Shown here piece after piece: positions 33,546-43,480 of a stretch of 63,183 nucleotides of DNA. This DNA is from Methylotenera sp. (GTDB lineage Bacteria; Pseudomonadota; Gammaproteobacteria; Burkholderiales; Methylophilaceae), in assembly GCA_020622105.1 (NCBI GenBank), contig JAHRYP010000001.1, positions 1-63,183 on the forward strand. The letters run 5' to 3'. The notes under the pieces were generated by a model, which saw nothing but the letters and a program-made list of their open reading frames with translations, was not told the origin of the DNA and did not search any database. The position numbers and the translations under genes are program-made. Within the stretch, counting starts at the first letter, position 1. Every line of letters begins with the position of its first letter.

Positions 33546-34841
33546 TTAAGCTTTGATTTTGAAAGAAGCTGCGTAAGCGGCCGGATTTTTACCATCCCAT
33601 ACCACGCCGTCTATTAGCTTGCTGCTACGCATCGGGTCTTTAGGCACGCTAATGCCGAGTTGCGATGCGGCTTCTGAGTAGAGTTTGATCTGGTTGACTT
33701 TGGTTGCAACGCCCAGATAATCAGGGTCTGATTTGAGCAATCCCCAGCGTTTGTGCTGAGTCAGGAACCACATGCCGTCAGACAGGTAAGGGAAGTTGAC
33801 AGCGCCATCACTATAGAACTTCATGTAGTTAGGGTCTTTCCATTTTTTGCCGATGCCATTGTCGTAATCACCGATAAAGCGACCACCAATGACGTCTTCC
33901 GGTGCATTGACGTATGATTTTCCTGAAATCAATTTAGCCACTTTGGCGCGGTTTTCTGTAGCATCAATGAATTTACAGGCATCCAATATTGCCATAATCA
34001 TAGCGCGTGCAGTATTGGGGTTTTTAGCTACAAACTCAGCAGTTGTTCCCAACACTTTCTCCGGATGGTCAGTCCAGATGTCTTGCGAAGTCGCCACACT
34101 GAAACCTACCTTATCGTATATTGCACGTGCATTCCAAGGTTCACCTACGCAATATCCATCCATATTGCCGATACGCATGTTGGCAACCATTTGTGGTGGT
34201 GGAACTACAATGTTTTTTACATCCTTGACGGGGTCTATGCCATTAGCTGCCAGCCAGTAGTTGAGCCACATGGCATGAGTGCCAGTTGGAAAGGTCTGTG
34301 CAAAAGTGTAATCGCGGTTCTCGTTGTCGAGTAGACGTTTGAGACTTCTGCCATCTTTTACACCTTTTTCTTTGAGTTGATTTGATAGCGTAATGCCTTG
34401 ACCATTGTTGTTCAAACTCATTAAGACAGCCATATCTTTTTGCTGACCACCGATGCCTAGCTGAACGCCGTACACCATTCCGTAAAGAATATGTGCAGCA
34501 TGTAATTCACCATTTGCTACTTTATCGCGCACAGCTGCCCAGCTGGCTTCTTTGCTCGGTGTGATTTTAATGCCGTACTTTTTATCAAAACCCATCTGCG
34601 CTGCCACTACGATTGGTGCACAGTCGGTGAGCGGGATAAAGCCGATTTTAACCTCGGTAAGCTCAGGTGCATCTGAACCTGCAGCCCATGCGTAGTTGCT
34701 AATGCCGCTAGGCACAACATTCATCAAGGTAGCTGCACCTAGGATGCCGGTAATGCTGTTTCTTAAAAAGTTACGGCGAGAGTTATCAACGATAATCTCT
34801 GGTGTGCCTGGAACTAGTATTTTTTTATCTTGGTCACTCAT
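33546..34841 (-). CDS. nrtA: Nitrate/nitrite-binding protein NrtA
   Basis: A 431-residue substrate-binding protein. The N-terminus has a twin-arginine-type signal (SRRNFLRNSITGILGAATLMN), so it may be exported folded. The family shows in VKIGFIPLTDCAPIVVAAQMGFDKKYGI, FPTGTHAMWLNYWLAANGI and GNMDGYCVGEPWNARA. It binds nitrate for import by NrtBD. It is the first gene of the operon and is preceded by a 220-base leader with an ANTAR-type antiterminator/terminator, so NasT should control its expression. Confidence 0.95.
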   Translation of the reverse strand: MSDQDKKILVPGTPEIIVDNSRRNFLRNSITGILGAATLMNVVPSGISNYAWAAGSDAPELTEVKIGFIPLTDCAPIVVAAQMGFDKKYGIKITPSKEASWAAVRDKVANGELHAAHILYGMVYGVQLGIGGQQKDMAVLMSLNNNGQGITLSNQLKEKGVKDGRSLKRLLDNENRDYTFAQTFPTGTHAMWLNYWLAANGIDPVKDVKNIVVPPPQMVANMRIGNMDGYCVGEPWNARAIYDKVGFSVATSQDIWTDHPEKVLGTTAEFVAKNPNTARAMIMAILDACKFIDATENRAKVAKLISGKSYVNAPEDVIGGRFIGDYDNGIGKKWKDPNYMKFYSDGAVNFPYLSDGMWFLTQHKRWGLLKSDPDYLGVATKVNQIKLYSEAASQLGISVPKDPMRSSKLIDGVVWDGKNPAAYAASFKIKA

Positions 34842-34899
34842 TTTAAACTCCTAAAAAAATCACAAAAAACGATCAAACTAAAACATTAAAAAAGGCAAT

Positions 34900-34985
34900 A
34901 AAAAAAGGCGTCAATCCGGCTGAGTTATCACTCAACAGGAAAGACGCCTTTGTCTTGAATTTCTGTATGCTCAATCTTTGAGCCA
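34900..34985 (-). promoter_or_regulatory. ANTAR-type leader: antiterminator overlapping a terminator
   Basis: On the minus strand, upstream of nrtA, hairpin 1 (GCTCA/TGAGC, 34969-34983) is followed by hairpin 2 with stem AAGAC/GTCTT and the hexaloop AAAGGC (34941-34956), with A at position 1 and G at position 4, the hallmark of ANTAR targets. Its loop and 3' arm (AAAGGCGTC) are also the 5' arm of a terminator, AAAGGCGTC/GACGCCTTT (34904-34951), followed by a T run. The two structures exclude each other, so NasT binding would stop termination and let nrtABD be transcribed. Confidence 0.85.
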
Positions 34986-35029
34986 CTTTTATGCCGTCAT
35001 TGGCATTCAAGTGTTTACATTTAAATTTG

Positions 35030-35058
35030 TTTACTTACCCCATCGTTGGGTAAGTAAA
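35030..35058 (-). terminator. Hairpin after nasT
   Basis: A perfect 11-base inverted repeat, TTTACTTACCC/GGGTAAGTAAA, with a 7-base loop, 12 bases after the nasT stop. It may end part of nasT transcription or protect its 3' end; no long T run follows. Confidence 0.6.
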
Positions 35059-35069
35059 TGGTGTGTCGG

Positions 35070-35648
35070 TTACACTAGCAGCAGTTTTGCTGCATTCATC
35101 AGTTCATTAGCAACATCCTTTATTTTCATATTTCTTTGCATCGCCATATTGCGCAGCATATTGTAAGCTTGCTCTTCATCCAGGCCACGTTGCTTCATCA
35201 GCACCCCTTTAGCGCGCTCAATCAGTTTTCTTTCATTCAACTTATCATTGGCTTCGTTGAGCTCTTCACGCAGCAGCTTGAATTCATCAAAACGCGCAAT
35301 TGCCGCATCAATCACTGGCCGCAACCGCTCGTTCGGTATACTGCCCACTACATAAGCACTGACGCCAGCGCGTGTTGCCTGTTTGATCTGATCTTTATCG
35401 CCATCATGTGTAAACATCACAATCGGACGTGGTTCATGCATCGTCATGACGCATATATTTTCTAAAGTGTCGCGACTCGGTGATTCGGTATCAATAATCA
35501 CAATGTCAGGCTGCAGTTCGCAGCAGGCCTTGTCTAAATTGACCGTATCTTTCAGATGCGCAATAACCTCGTACCCAGAATCAAGTAGTGATTGCTTTAA
35601 CGGGGTGGTACGCTCTAAGTCGTTATCAACAATCATTACTTTTAACAT
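35070..35648 (-). CDS. nasT: ANTAR-domain response regulator NasT
   Basis: A 192-residue nitrate-responsive transcription antiterminator. The receiver has KVMIVDNDLERTTPLKQSL and IIDTESPSRDTLEN (the acidic site); the C-terminal ANTAR domain has LIERAKGVLMKQRGLDEEQAYNMLRNMAMQRNMKIKDVANEL, which binds paired hexaloop hairpins in nascent RNA. Such a target is present in the leader of nrtA just downstream. In many bacteria NasT is held inactive by NasS; no nasS gene is next to it here. The 500 bases upstream contain no gene. Confidence 0.93.
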   Translation of the reverse strand: MLKVMIVDNDLERTTPLKQSLLDSGYEVIAHLKDTVNLDKACCELQPDIVIIDTESPSRDTLENICVMTMHEPRPIVMFTHDGDKDQIKQATRAGVSAYVVGSIPNERLRPVIDAAIARFDEFKLLREELNEANDKLNERKLIERAKGVLMKQRGLDEEQAYNMLRNMAMQRNMKIKDVANELMNAAKLLLV

Positions 35649-36146
35649 TGCAGCTCTTCAATACTAGTTTGATTATTAAAAAGCAATAGTCGTGCCATAG
35701 TTGAATATCTTTTTTAAGCATCTGAAATTTAATGATTATTTATATTAAAAATGACCTGCTGATCATTTTTTTAAAGATGTGCCTTTGCACAATTTAAGTG
35801 CAGATGCACTATTAAATACACATAACTTACATGGTTAAACAATATTTGAAGATATTTTTTGAGCGATTGCATCTACTTTATCAGCATGCCATTGCCAGAT
35901 AATTGAGCACGATTTAAGTCTCAGTAGTATGTGACCAGAGCGATATCAGGATAATTAAATTCATTGATATGCTGGGTAGGCGCGCTGTATGTGCAGGCTT
36001 TGAAGCTTGATGATGTATGGGATTGATCCCAGTACTGCTGCTTAGGCTTACATCTGACACCCTGCGCCTTTGAAGCAGGGCAGCGCAGGGTGGAATGTTG
36101 AAGTGCGGATAGTTGTCGTTTAACCTCTTGAAGCTAAACGTTAAAT
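35649..36146. other. Gap of ~500 bases with one strong hairpin
   Basis: No gene is seen between nasT and ychF. The nasT promoter should lie here. CACCCTGCGC/GCGCAGGGTG (36058-36092) is a strong hairpin about 55 bases beyond the end of ychF, and may terminate ychF transcription although it lacks a T run. The rest is AT-rich. Confidence 0.6.
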
Positions 36147-37232
36147 TTAAACGTTGAATCTAAAGTGCATTACATCGCCATCCTGCACGATGTATTCTTT
36201 GCCTTCCAAGCGCATTTTCCCAGCTTCTTTAGAGCCTTGTTCGCCTTTGTTTTTTACGTATTCATCATAGGCAATCACTTCAGCACGAATAAAGCCGCGT
36301 TCAAAGTCGGTATGGATCACGCCAGCAGCCTGTGGCGCTGTTGAGCCTTTTTTCACAGTCCAGGCACGCACTTCCTGTACCCCGGCGGTGAAGTAGGTTT
36401 GCAAGCCAAGCAGATCATAAGCCGCGCGGATAACGCGGTTCAGGCCTGGCTCTTCCTGACCAAGTTCGCTCAGGAATAACAGTTTGTCTTCTTCATCCAG
36501 CTCAGAAATCTCACCTTCGATTTTGGCGCAGATGCAGACTACAGGTGCGCCTTCTGCTTTGCCGAGCGCAACAACTTTGTCCAGATGCGGGTTGTTCTCA
36601 AAACCTTTTTCATCCACGTTAGCAAGGTACATCACTGGTTTTACTGTGATCAGGCACAATGGTTTAAGCAGTTGTAGTTCGTCAGCGTCTAAGCCTAGCG
36701 TGCGTAAAGCTTTGGCTTCATTTAAGGCCGGTAATACTTTGTCTAAAACCGCCATAAGGGCGATAGCGTCTTTATCACCGCTTTTCGCTTTTTTGCCTTC
36801 GCGCTGCATGGTTTTTTCAACGGTTTCCATGTCTGCTAAAGCTAGCTCGGTGTTGATTACTTCAATATCTGAAAGCGGGTCGATTTTATTGGCGACGTGA
36901 ATCACATTGCTATCTTCAAAGCAGCGTACTACGTGGGCAATTGCATCTGTTTCGCGGATGTTGGCCAGAAACTTGTTGCCTAAACCTTCACCTTTTGATG
37001 CACCAGCTACCAGGCCAGCGATATCTACAAATTCCACAATCGCAGGTTGTACGCGCTGTGGCTTAACGATGTCGATCAGCGGCTGCATGCGGGTGTCTGG
37101 CACCTCTACAATGCCAACGTTAGGCTCAATGGTGCAGAACGGATAGTTCTCTGCAGCAATACCTGCCTTGGTAATGGCATTAAACAGGGTAGATTTGCCT
37201 ACGTTAGGTAAGCCCACAATTCCACATTTCAT
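36147..37232 (-). CDS. ychF: Redox-regulated ATPase YchF (Obg/HflX family)
   Basis: A 361-residue P-loop protein of the OLA1/YchF group, which prefers ATP and binds ribosomes. G1 is [16 protein letters not shown]2/G3 are within [23 protein letters not shown], and the C-terminal TGS domain ends in [16 protein letters not shown]. Length and ends are normal. It lies in the usual betaproteobacterial order after pth, 278 bases away, with a repeat-filled gap between them. Confidence 0.95.
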   Translation of the reverse strand: MKCGIVGLPNVGKSTLFNAITKAGIAAENYPFCTIEPNVGIVEVPDTRMQPLIDIVKPQRVQPAIVEFVDIAGLVAGASKGEGLGNKFLANIRETDAIAHVVRCFEDSNVIHVANKIDPLSDIEVINTELALADMETVEKTMQREGKKAKSGDKDAIALMAVLDKVLPALNEAKALRTLGLDADELQLLKPLCLITVKPVMYLANVDEKGFENNPHLDKVVALGKAEGAPVVCICAKIEGEISELDEEDKLLFLSELGQEEPGLNRVIRAAYDLLGLQTYFTAGVQEVRAWTVKKGSTAPQAAGVIHTDFERGFIRAEVIAYDEYVKNKGEQGSKEAGKMRLEGKEYIVQDGDVMHFRFNV

Positions 37233-37249
37233 ATAATTCCAATCATCTT

Positions 37250-37505
37250 TTACGCAATCTCTGCGTTGTTATCAGTTTTCGGTAACTCGTCGTACTATTT
37301 GTACTGCCTCGTCCCCTCAAACTTCAACGCCTTGACCTTGCGTAAAATCTGAATGGACTTAAAGAGGTAGTCTGCCTTTTTGTTGATTACTTTGTTGTCT
37401 GCGTCTTCATCGATTCGCCGTACTTTTTGTACTGTCTTCATCTCTTCATCCTTCACGCCTTATTCTTGCGTCAAATCTGAATGGAAAACGGAGTGTTCAA
37501 GTAAG
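37250..37505. repeat. Tandem pair of dispersed repeats between pth and ychF
   Basis: Two imperfect units of about 110-130 bases. Each has CGTACT-TTTGTACTG (37291 and 37421), a CTCGTC/CTTCATC block, then CTTGCGTAAAATCTGAATGGA (37337) or CTTGCGTCAAATCTGAATGGA (37464). They have no gene. Their general plan resembles the repeat at 48050-48185. Confidence 0.7.
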
Positions 37506-37510
37506 GTGAT

Positions 37511-38086
37511 TTATTTCTTTGTATGCAATTTTAACATTGCACCTTCAAAGTCACCATTCAGTAACTGCGTTGTAACTTGCAGGCTATCATCAATACACTG
37601 GTTGATAGCGGTTTGTTCGTCTTTTGATGCTGCTTTTAATACAAAATTCACAACCTCGTTTCTGTCACCGGGGTGGCCAATGCCAAGTCGCAAGCGCCAG
37701 AAATCCGGGGTACCCAGCGCTGCGGCGATGTCTTTTAGGCCGTTATGTCCGCCATGCCCGCCGCCCTTTTTAAGTTTCACTGTTCCTGGGTTTAAATCCA
37801 GTTCATCATGAATCACTAAAATCTGTTCAGGCGTTATTTTGTAATAATTAGCCAGTGCTGCCACGGCTTTGCCACTGGCATTCATATAAGTAGTTGGTTT
37901 CAGCAGCCATGTGTCAGCAGTTGGTGCGAGTTTGCCGGCTATGCCAAAAAACTTCGCATCCAGTGCCAGTTTACTGTTGCTTGAGGCTGCAAGCTGGTCT
38001 ATCCACCAAAAGCCAGCGTTATGGCGCGTGGCTTCATATTTGTCGCCAGGGTTGCCTAAACCTACTAGTAGTTTGATTTCGCTCAT
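37511..38086 (-). CDS. pth: Peptidyl-tRNA hydrolase
   Basis: A 191-residue enzyme that releases peptides from peptidyl-t[25 protein letters not shown] holds the catalytic His (RHNAG), [15 protein letters not shown] and [30 protein letters not shown] the conserved Asn, Asp and Asn residues. The length is normal. It follows rplY by about 100 bases, with a terminator-like hairpin between. Confidence 0.95.
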   Translation of the reverse strand: MSEIKLLVGLGNPGDKYEATRHNAGFWWIDQLAASSNSKLALDAKFFGIAGKLAPTADTWLLKPTTYMNASGKAVAALANYYKITPEQILVIHDELDLNPGTVKLKKGGGHGGHNGLKDIAAALGTPDFWRLRLGIGHPGDRNEVVNFVLKAASKDEQTAINQCIDDSLQVTTQLLNGDFEGAMLKLHTKK

Positions 38087-38125
38087 TGTTTTATTTAATT
38101 ACTTTATTCGCTCATTGCACAAATG

Positions 38126-38158
38126 AAAAACGCGCACTTTAATAGATAAAGCGCGCGT
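38126..38158 (-). terminator. Terminator after rplY
   Basis: An imperfect stem (CGCGC...TTT with AAA...GCGCG) followed on the minus strand by a run of five T. It lies between rplY and pth and may reduce read-through. Confidence 0.65.
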
Positions 38159-38189
38159 CATTGTCATATAGCTAAAAAAGCTACTAAAC

Positions 38190-38801
38190 TTAAGCTGCTG
38201 GAGTTTCTTCTTCAGCTGCCTCTGAAACACCACCGCGTGTTTTAGCGATAGATGCAACAGCTGCGTCATCACCGTGCGCCAATTGTACAAACTCAACGCC
38301 TTTTGGCAATTTGATTTGTGACAAGTGGATTGAGTCACCAATTTCCAGTTTAGCAACATCAACTTCGATGAACTCTGGCAAGTCTTTTGCCAGGCAGCTA
38401 ACGTCAGCTTCAGTTTGAACGTGAGCAACAATACCGCCGCCAACTTTAACGCCAGGCGCTACATCAGCATTAAGGAAGTGGAAAGGCACTTTAACGTGGA
38501 TTTTTTCAGTTGCGCTTACGCGTTGAAAGTCGATGTGCTGAATGGTATTACGCACTGGGTGCATTTGGAAGTCACGTAATAATACGTTTTCTTTTTTACC
38601 TTCAATGATCAGGCTTAATACTGATGCGTGGAAGGCTTCGTGACGGAATTGCAGAAACAATTCTTTACCGTTTAATTCCAATGTAACTGCATCTTTACCA
38701 CCACCATATACTACACCTGGTACTGAACCAGCACGACGTAGACGGCGGCTCGCACCCGTACCTTTAACGTCACGTTTTACTGCATTGATTTCGATAGTCA
38801 T
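38190..38801 (-). CDS. rplY: 50S ribosomal protein L25/general stress protein Ctc
   Basis: A 203-residue long form of L25 (Ctc type). The N-terminal 5S-RNA-binding domain includes INAVKRDVKGTGASRRLRRAGSVPGVVYGG, and the C-terminal beta domain IHVKVPFHFLNADVAPGVKVGGGIV; it ends in an Ala/Glu-rich tail (SEAAEEETPAA), as usual for the long form. It follows prs by 93 bases, with a weak hairpin (CTGCTTTC/GAAAGCAG near 38852-38876) between them. The start has AGGAGC upstream. Confidence 0.95.
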   Translation of the reverse strand: MTIEINAVKRDVKGTGASRRLRRAGSVPGVVYGGGKDAVTLELNGKELFLQFRHEAFHASVLSLIIEGKKENVLLRDFQMHPVRNTIQHIDFQRVSATEKIHVKVPFHFLNADVAPGVKVGGGIVAHVQTEADVSCLAKDLPEFIEVDVAKLEIGDSIHLSQIKLPKGVEFVQLAHGDDAAVASIAKTRGGVSEAAEEETPAA

Positions 38802-38894
38802 TTTACTGCTCCTAAATTTACTACTAGGCTTTCGAGGGCCTTACTACACAAAAGCTGCTTTCCGCGACCAGAAAGCAGAAAACTTAATACTAAA

Positions 38895-39848
38895 TTAATC
38901 CATGAACAGTGAAGAAACAGAATCCTCACAGCTAATTCTGCGGATCGTTTCTGCTAATAATTCTGCAGCGCTTAATTGACGAATTTTTTTGCAATTAGCG
39001 GATTCAGCTTGCAGTTGAATAGTGTTGGTCACAACCAATTCATCTAACTCTGAATTCATAATACGTTCTGCTGCGCCACCTGATAATACCGGGTGAGTAG
39101 CATAGGCAACTACTTTGAGAGCGCCGTGCTTTTTGAGTGCAGCCGCAGCTTCACATAGTGTGTTAGCGGTATCGACCATGTCATCCATAATCACGCAGGT
39201 GCGACCAGCAACGTCACCGATAATATTCATCACTTTTGCTACGTTTGGTTTTGGACGGCGTTTGTCGATAATCGCCAGATCTGAACTCAATTGTTTTGCA
39301 GCGGCACGTGCACGCACTACACCGCCAACGTCAGGAGAAACCACCACTAAATTTTCATGGTTTTGTTTCAACAGGTCGTCTAATAAAATTGGTGTAGCGT
39401 AAATGTTATCTACCGGAATATCAAAAAATCCCTGGATTTGATCTGAGTGCAAATCCATTGTCAGTACGCGGTTAACACCGACGCCTGTGAGCATGTTGGC
39501 AACCACTTTTGCCGTAATTGCAACACGGGCTGAACGCGGGCGACGATCTTGACGTGAATAACCCAAATATGGAATAGCTGCAGTAATACGACCGGCAGAT
39601 GAACGACGCAGTGCGTCAACCATCACCATGACTTCCATCAGGCTGTCATTGGTTGGGTGGCTGGTGGATTGTAGAACGAACACATCACGGCCGCGCACGT
39701 TTTCAAGCAGTTCGACCATGATTTCGCCATCGCTGAATCTGCCAACATCTGCGCGACCAAGTTCAATACCCAAGTGAGTAGCAACTTCTTGTGCGAGCAC
39801 TGGGTTCGCGTTGCCTGTAAAGACCATCATGTTGCCGTTAGACACCAT
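38895..39848 (-). CDS. prs: Ribose-phosphate pyrophosphokinase
   Basis: A 317-residue PRPP synthetase, which makes the shared precursor of purines, pyrimidines, histidine and tryptophan. [14 protein letters not shown] at the N-terminus, the ATP-binding [27 protein letters not shown], the flexible-loop residues ([16 protein letters not shown]) and the PRPP-binding [31 protein letters not shown] segment are all present. It may use the Met at residue 7 or 8 as start. It lies right after tRNA-Gln. Confidence 0.97.
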   Translation of the reverse strand: MVSNGNMMVFTGNANPVLAQEVATHLGIELGRADVGRFSDGEIMVELLENVRGRDVFVLQSTSHPTNDSLMEVMVMVDALRRSSAGRITAAIPYLGYSRQDRRPRSARVAITAKVVANMLTGVGVNRVLTMDLHSDQIQGFFDIPVDNIYATPILLDDLLKQNHENLVVVSPDVGGVVRARAAAKQLSSDLAIIDKRRPKPNVAKVMNIIGDVAGRTCVIMDDMVDTANTLCEAAAALKKHGALKVVAYATHPVLSGGAAERIMNSELDELVVTNTIQLQAESANCKKIRQLSAAELLAETIRRISCEDSVSSLFMD

Positions 39849-39916
39849 TTGATTTCCTATCGTGCCGACCTGCTAAGTGTGCCAGCAGAAACTAAAAAAA
39901 GCGGACTAAAAAATAA

Positions 39917-39949
39917 AAGCGTGTAAATCAAAAATCTACACGCTTCTAA
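39917..39949 (-). terminator. Hairpin between tRNA-Gln and prs
   Basis: AAGCGTGTA/TACACGCTT with an 11-base loop, followed on the minus strand by TTTATTTTTTAG. It lies 10 bases after the tRNA and may terminate the tRNA transcript or partly attenuate prs. Confidence 0.75.
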
Positions 39950-39955
39950 AAATTT

Positions 39956-40032
39956 TGGCTGGGGAAGAAGGATTCGAACCTTCGCATGCCGGAATCAAAA
40001 TCCGGTGCCTTAACCAGCTTGGCGATTCCCCA
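39956..40032 (-). tRNA. tRNA-Gln (TTG anticodon)
   Basis: A 77-base cloverleaf read on the minus strand, with encoded CCA. The anticodon loop is ATTTTGAT, the T loop GTTCGAATC and the acceptor arm TGGGGAA/TTCCCCA. Its place between ispE and prs is typical of betaproteobacteria. Confidence 0.95.
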
Positions 40033-40057
40033 ATATTAATCAGCCTTGCAATTAAAC

Positions 40058-40936
40058 TTAAAGTCCAATTAAAGGGTGCTGATTTAACCCTTTTGCAACA
40101 AAACCACGAACTGATTCAGGTTTTGCGCTAAATATTTTGTTGGCAATCTCTTTGTTGGCGACTTCTAAAAATACCGAAGCTCCGGAGCCGCTCATTCTAG
40201 CATCACCGTATTGTTTAAGCCAGCTTAGACAATCAGAAACTTTAGGATAAAGACTGCAAACTACTTTTTCCAGGCTGTTTGTAAATTCAGATTTGATGTT
40301 TCCACCAGCTGAACTAGTAGCACTTAATTCTGCTACCCTCGAAAAGGACGACATTATCTGGGGATTCGAGTCCTTTGTCAATTGCTTATTAGCAAAAATT
40401 TCTGCGGTTGATACATGAACATCCGGAGTCAGTACCACATAGTAGGCATCCTTTAGATCAATAGGCTGTAGCTGCTCGCCGATGCCTTCTGCCCAGGCAT
40501 TTGTTCCGTAAATAAAAAAAGGCACATCTGCACCTAACTTTAGCCCTAAGTCTAATAACTCTTTGCGACTCAGGTTGAGTTGCCACAGCTGATTCAGCGC
40601 TAATAGCACTGTAGCGGCATCAGAACTGCCGCCGCCAAGGCCGCCGCCCATCGGGATTTTCTTTTCAACCATTATTTCTACACCGCGCGTACTGCCGGTG
40701 TGCTGTTGCAATAATTTTGCAGCGCGAATGCACAGATCCTGTTCTTCTGGCACGCCCTGTACGTCATTGGTGCGTTTAATTTCTCTGTTGTCAGTAGGTT
40801 TTAAATAAATCGTGTCGTAATAATCCAGCAGACGAAATACTGTTTGCAGCAAGTGATAGCCATCGGCACGCTTGCCAACAATGTGCAAAAACAGATTAAT
40901 TTTTGCTGGCGCTAGAAACGGTTGAAAATCTTGCAT
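40058..40936 (-). CDS. ispE: 4-diphosphocytidyl-2-C-methyl-D-erythritol kinase
   Basis: A 292-residue GHMP kinase of the non-mevalonate isoprenoid pathway, making the 2-phosphate of CDP-methylerythritol. Family motifs are [22 protein letters not shown] at the N-terminus, the ATP-binding [17 protein letters not shown] near residue 95 and the C-terminal [11 protein letters not shown]. The length is normal. It lies between lolB and tRNA-Gln. Confidence 0.95.
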   Translation of the reverse strand: MQDFQPFLAPAKINLFLHIVGKRADGYHLLQTVFRLLDYYDTIYLKPTDNREIKRTNDVQGVPEEQDLCIRAAKLLQQHTGSTRGVEIMVEKKIPMGGGLGGGSSDAATVLLALNQLWQLNLSRKELLDLGLKLGADVPFFIYGTNAWAEGIGEQLQPIDLKDAYYVVLTPDVHVSTAEIFANKQLTKDSNPQIMSSFSRVAELSATSSAGGNIKSEFTNSLEKVVCSLYPKVSDCLSWLKQYGDARMSGSGASVFLEVANKEIANKIFSAKPESVRGFVAKGLNQHPLIGL

Positions 40937-41024
40937 GATTGATATTGCGCAGTCTGGATTTGGATATTTTTAGAACACTTATTTTAAAGAGATATCGATT
41001 AAAGCGATATTAATTCAGGTAATT

Positions 41025-41669
41025 TTACTGTTCGAGGTTATTCCACTTCTCTACCAGCAGCTTCAAATTTAATTGATCGCTTTTGAGAAAAATTTTACCA
41101 GGCAACATATAGGCACCCTGTTGTTGGTAGTTGTCGTACTCTATTTTCCAGCCATCCTGCTCGAGGTTGGTAAGTAGTCCTTGCTCGTTCCAGTGACTGC
41201 TTTGAATCGGGCTCTGTGTGGGGCGGCCGATAGACCAGTCGGCAAGGCCAGTCAGCGGCAATTTCCAGCCCAAAGTTTGCTGTGTGAGTGTTTCAGCATC
41301 TACTGCCGAAAAGCTATTACCGCCAGAGTCTTTGAGCACAACTTGATCAGCTGTTTTTGTAATGCTGGCTACCTGGCTTCCTAGTGGTGAATACAGGCTG
41401 ATGTCGTCCTCAGTGCTGCGGTGTTGCCATTGCAGGCCACCAGAAAACCCTTTGTTATTAGTTTGCACTCCAATTCGGCCCTGTACAGAGAACTGCTTGA
41501 TAGTGGCCAGTTGTTGTAAATGCTGCGCTCTGAGGTTTTGCGCAGCAGTACTGGGTTCGGTTTTGGTTGCGGGCACGCTGACACAGCCCGCAAATGCTGA
41601 TATCAAGCAAAACAAAAAAAGTGTACGGATTGCCGGCATGGGTTTCGACTGCCTAATTAATGTAATCAC
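41025..41669 (-). CDS. lolB: Outer-membrane lipoprotein insertion factor LolB
   Basis: A lipoprotein of about 204-214 residues that takes lipoproteins from LolA and inserts them into the outer membrane. A lipobox (SAFAGC) follows a hydrophobic segment (LFLFCLIS); IKQFSVQGRIGVQTNNKGFSGGLQWQH and DDISLYSPLGSQVASI are typical LolB strands. The start may be the Met at residue 11 (41639), which gives a more usual signal peptide. It lies 17 bases after the TPR gene. Confidence 0.9.
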   Translation of the reverse strand: MITLIRQSKPMPAIRTLFLFCLISAFAGCVSVPATKTEPSTAAQNLRAQHLQQLATIKQFSVQGRIGVQTNNKGFSGGLQWQHRSTEDDISLYSPLGSQVASITKTADQVVLKDSGGNSFSAVDAETLTQQTLGWKLPLTGLADWSIGRPTQSPIQSSHWNEQGLLTNLEQDGWKIEYDNYQQQGAYMLPGKIFLKSDQLNLKLLVEKWNNLEQ

Positions 41670-41686
41670 AGAAACAATTTTTAAAA

Positions 41687-43480
41687 TCAGGATTTGAATT
41701 TATTGGCAGTTGTGATCAGCACTTCGTTATCTGGATGAACGCTGATGGCGTCGTTCCAGATTTTTTTTGCCTGCTCGTGCTGGCCTTTATGCCACAGCAC
41801 CTCACCTAAGTGTGCGGCGATTTCCGGGTCCGGATTAATGTTGTAGGCATCTTGTAGGTATTGAATGGCTTTATCCAGATTGCCTTTCCTGAAGTGTGCC
41901 CAGCCCAGGCTATCCAGCATATAGTGGTCATTGGGTGACAGTTCCAGCGCTTTTTCAATGAGCTTGATTGCTTCATTCAGTTTGATATTACGATCCGCAT
42001 ACGAGTAGCCTAGCGCATTGTAAGCCGCAGCGAAGTCAGGCTTTTCGGCAATGGCTCTGCGCAACTCTGACTCCATGAGATCGAATTTCTTGATGCGTTC
42101 TGCAGCCAGTGCGTAGTCGTAAACTAGTTCTGGTGTGTTCGGCAGGTTTTTAACGGCTTTCTCAAGCAGGTCAAATGCTTCCTGATCACGCTTGGCCCTG
42201 ACTAAAATAGAGGCTTGGGCTTGAATAACGATGATTTGCTGTTCGGTATTCAGGTCCGCCAGTTCGTCTAGTATATCAATGGCTTTATCGGCTGATTGGG
42301 TACGTGCAACCAGATTGGCAAGGCTGAGCTGTGCCTCCAGATAACGTGGGCCTAACGCAATTTTTTTATACCAGTCGGCAGCGGCCTCGTTCTGATCCAG
42401 TTTTTCTGAGGTTTGACCCATGTATAGATACAATTGATCTGCATCTTTAAAGTCCATCGCCAATGCTTGCTGAAAATAGTTTTGTGCTGAAATGTAATCA
42501 GCTGACTGGTAAGAGAGTAAACCTACAACGGCTGTGACATCGGCAGTGTTCTTAGGTGAGCTGTTTTTAGACTGCTCAATGATCAGAGGGTACTCTTTCT
42601 TTGCCGCTTCAAATTGCTTCTGGTTGACTAGCAGCTTGGCCAGATTAATGCGGACCTCATTGGATTGGGGGTGTGACTTTAAGAACTCATAATAGTAGTC
42701 AATCGCAGCCTGTGGAGATTTGCGATACAGGATCTGTCCTTTGAGCAGGGCAGCAATATCCCAGCCAGCGCGAAGTTTTCCGGCTTTATTGATAGCTGTT
42801 AATGCAATTTCATCTTTATTTGCTATCCAAGCTGACTGGGCAATAGCAAATTGCGCTTCAGCAGATTCTGGGTAGGGTTGTGCCAGAAACTGCACCAACT
42901 CGAGTACTGCGGCTTTATCGGGACTTCTGTTCAGTAGCGTGTTTAGATATAAAAAACCGCTCGCTCGTGTTTCTTCTTTTGATAGCAGTTTTGATAAATA
43001 AGGTCTTGTTTCATCAAGCTTGCCAGTTGCTATCAGCATCTCTGTCATGGCTTGCTGTGCCTCTGTAGAGTCAGGGTCAAGTTCTGCCCAGAGCTGGATT
43101 GCAGGCACTGCAAGGTTGGATATATTGCCGTATGCCGCTATTTTTGCGGCGCGTTCTGCCAAACGTGCGTCTCTTTCGGTTCTTGCCAGATCATAAAATA
43201 TTGCGCCAGATGTGCCGATATCACCACGCTGACCAGCTATTTCACCTACCAGGTATCTGTAAATGAACTCTGGCTTTAATACAGACTCTTTATCAGCTTC
43301 AGCCAGTGCATTGGTGTCTGACGCAATTGTCATGGGGTCATTATTAAGGTGTTTGTTAGCTGCGCAGCCACTAAGAGCCAATATGCCGGCTGATAAAAGC
43401 ATCCATAACATCGGAGCTAGCAGCAGGGAGTTTTTATTGATATTTATAATTGCAGGTTTGGATTTAATCGTTGGGCGCAT
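41687..43480 (-). CDS. TPR-repeat lipoprotein
   Basis: A 597-residue protein with a lipoprotein signal (LLSAGILALSGC) followed by many tetratricopeptide repeats. Clear examples are PDFAAAYNALGYSYADRNIKLNEAIKLIEKALELSPNDHYMLDSLGWAHFRKGNLDKAIQYLQDAYNINPDPEIAAHLGEVLWHKGQHEQAKKIWNDAI-type repeats at the C-terminus. Such a protein commonly stands before lolB in betaproteobacteria. It probably serves as a scaffold at the outer membrane; its precise role is not established. Confidence 0.85.
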   Translation of the reverse strand: MRPTIKSKPAIININKNSLLLAPMLWMLLSAGILALSGCAANKHLNNDPMTIASDTNALAEADKESVLKPEFIYRYLVGEIAGQRGDIGTSGAIFYDLARTERDARLAERAAKIAAYGNISNLAVPAIQLWAELDPDSTEAQQAMTEMLIATGKLDETRPYLSKLLSKEETRASGFLYLNTLLNRSPDKAAVLELVQFLAQPYPESAEAQFAIAQSAWIANKDEIALTAINKAGKLRAGWDIAALLKGQILYRKSPQAAIDYYYEFLKSHPQSNEVRINLAKLLVNQKQFEAAKKEYPLIIEQSKNSSPKNTADVTAVVGLLSYQSADYISAQNYFQQALAMDFKDADQLYLYMGQTSEKLDQNEAAADWYKKIALGPRYLEAQLSLANLVARTQSADKAIDILDELADLNTEQQIIVIQAQASILVRAKRDQEAFDLLEKAVKNLPNTPELVYDYALAAERIKKFDLMESELRRAIAEKPDFAAAYNALGYSYADRNIKLNEAIKLIEKALELSPNDHYMLDSLGWAHFRKGNLDKAIQYLQDAYNINPDPEIAAHLGEVLWHKGQHEQAKKIWNDAISVHPDNEVLITTANKFKS

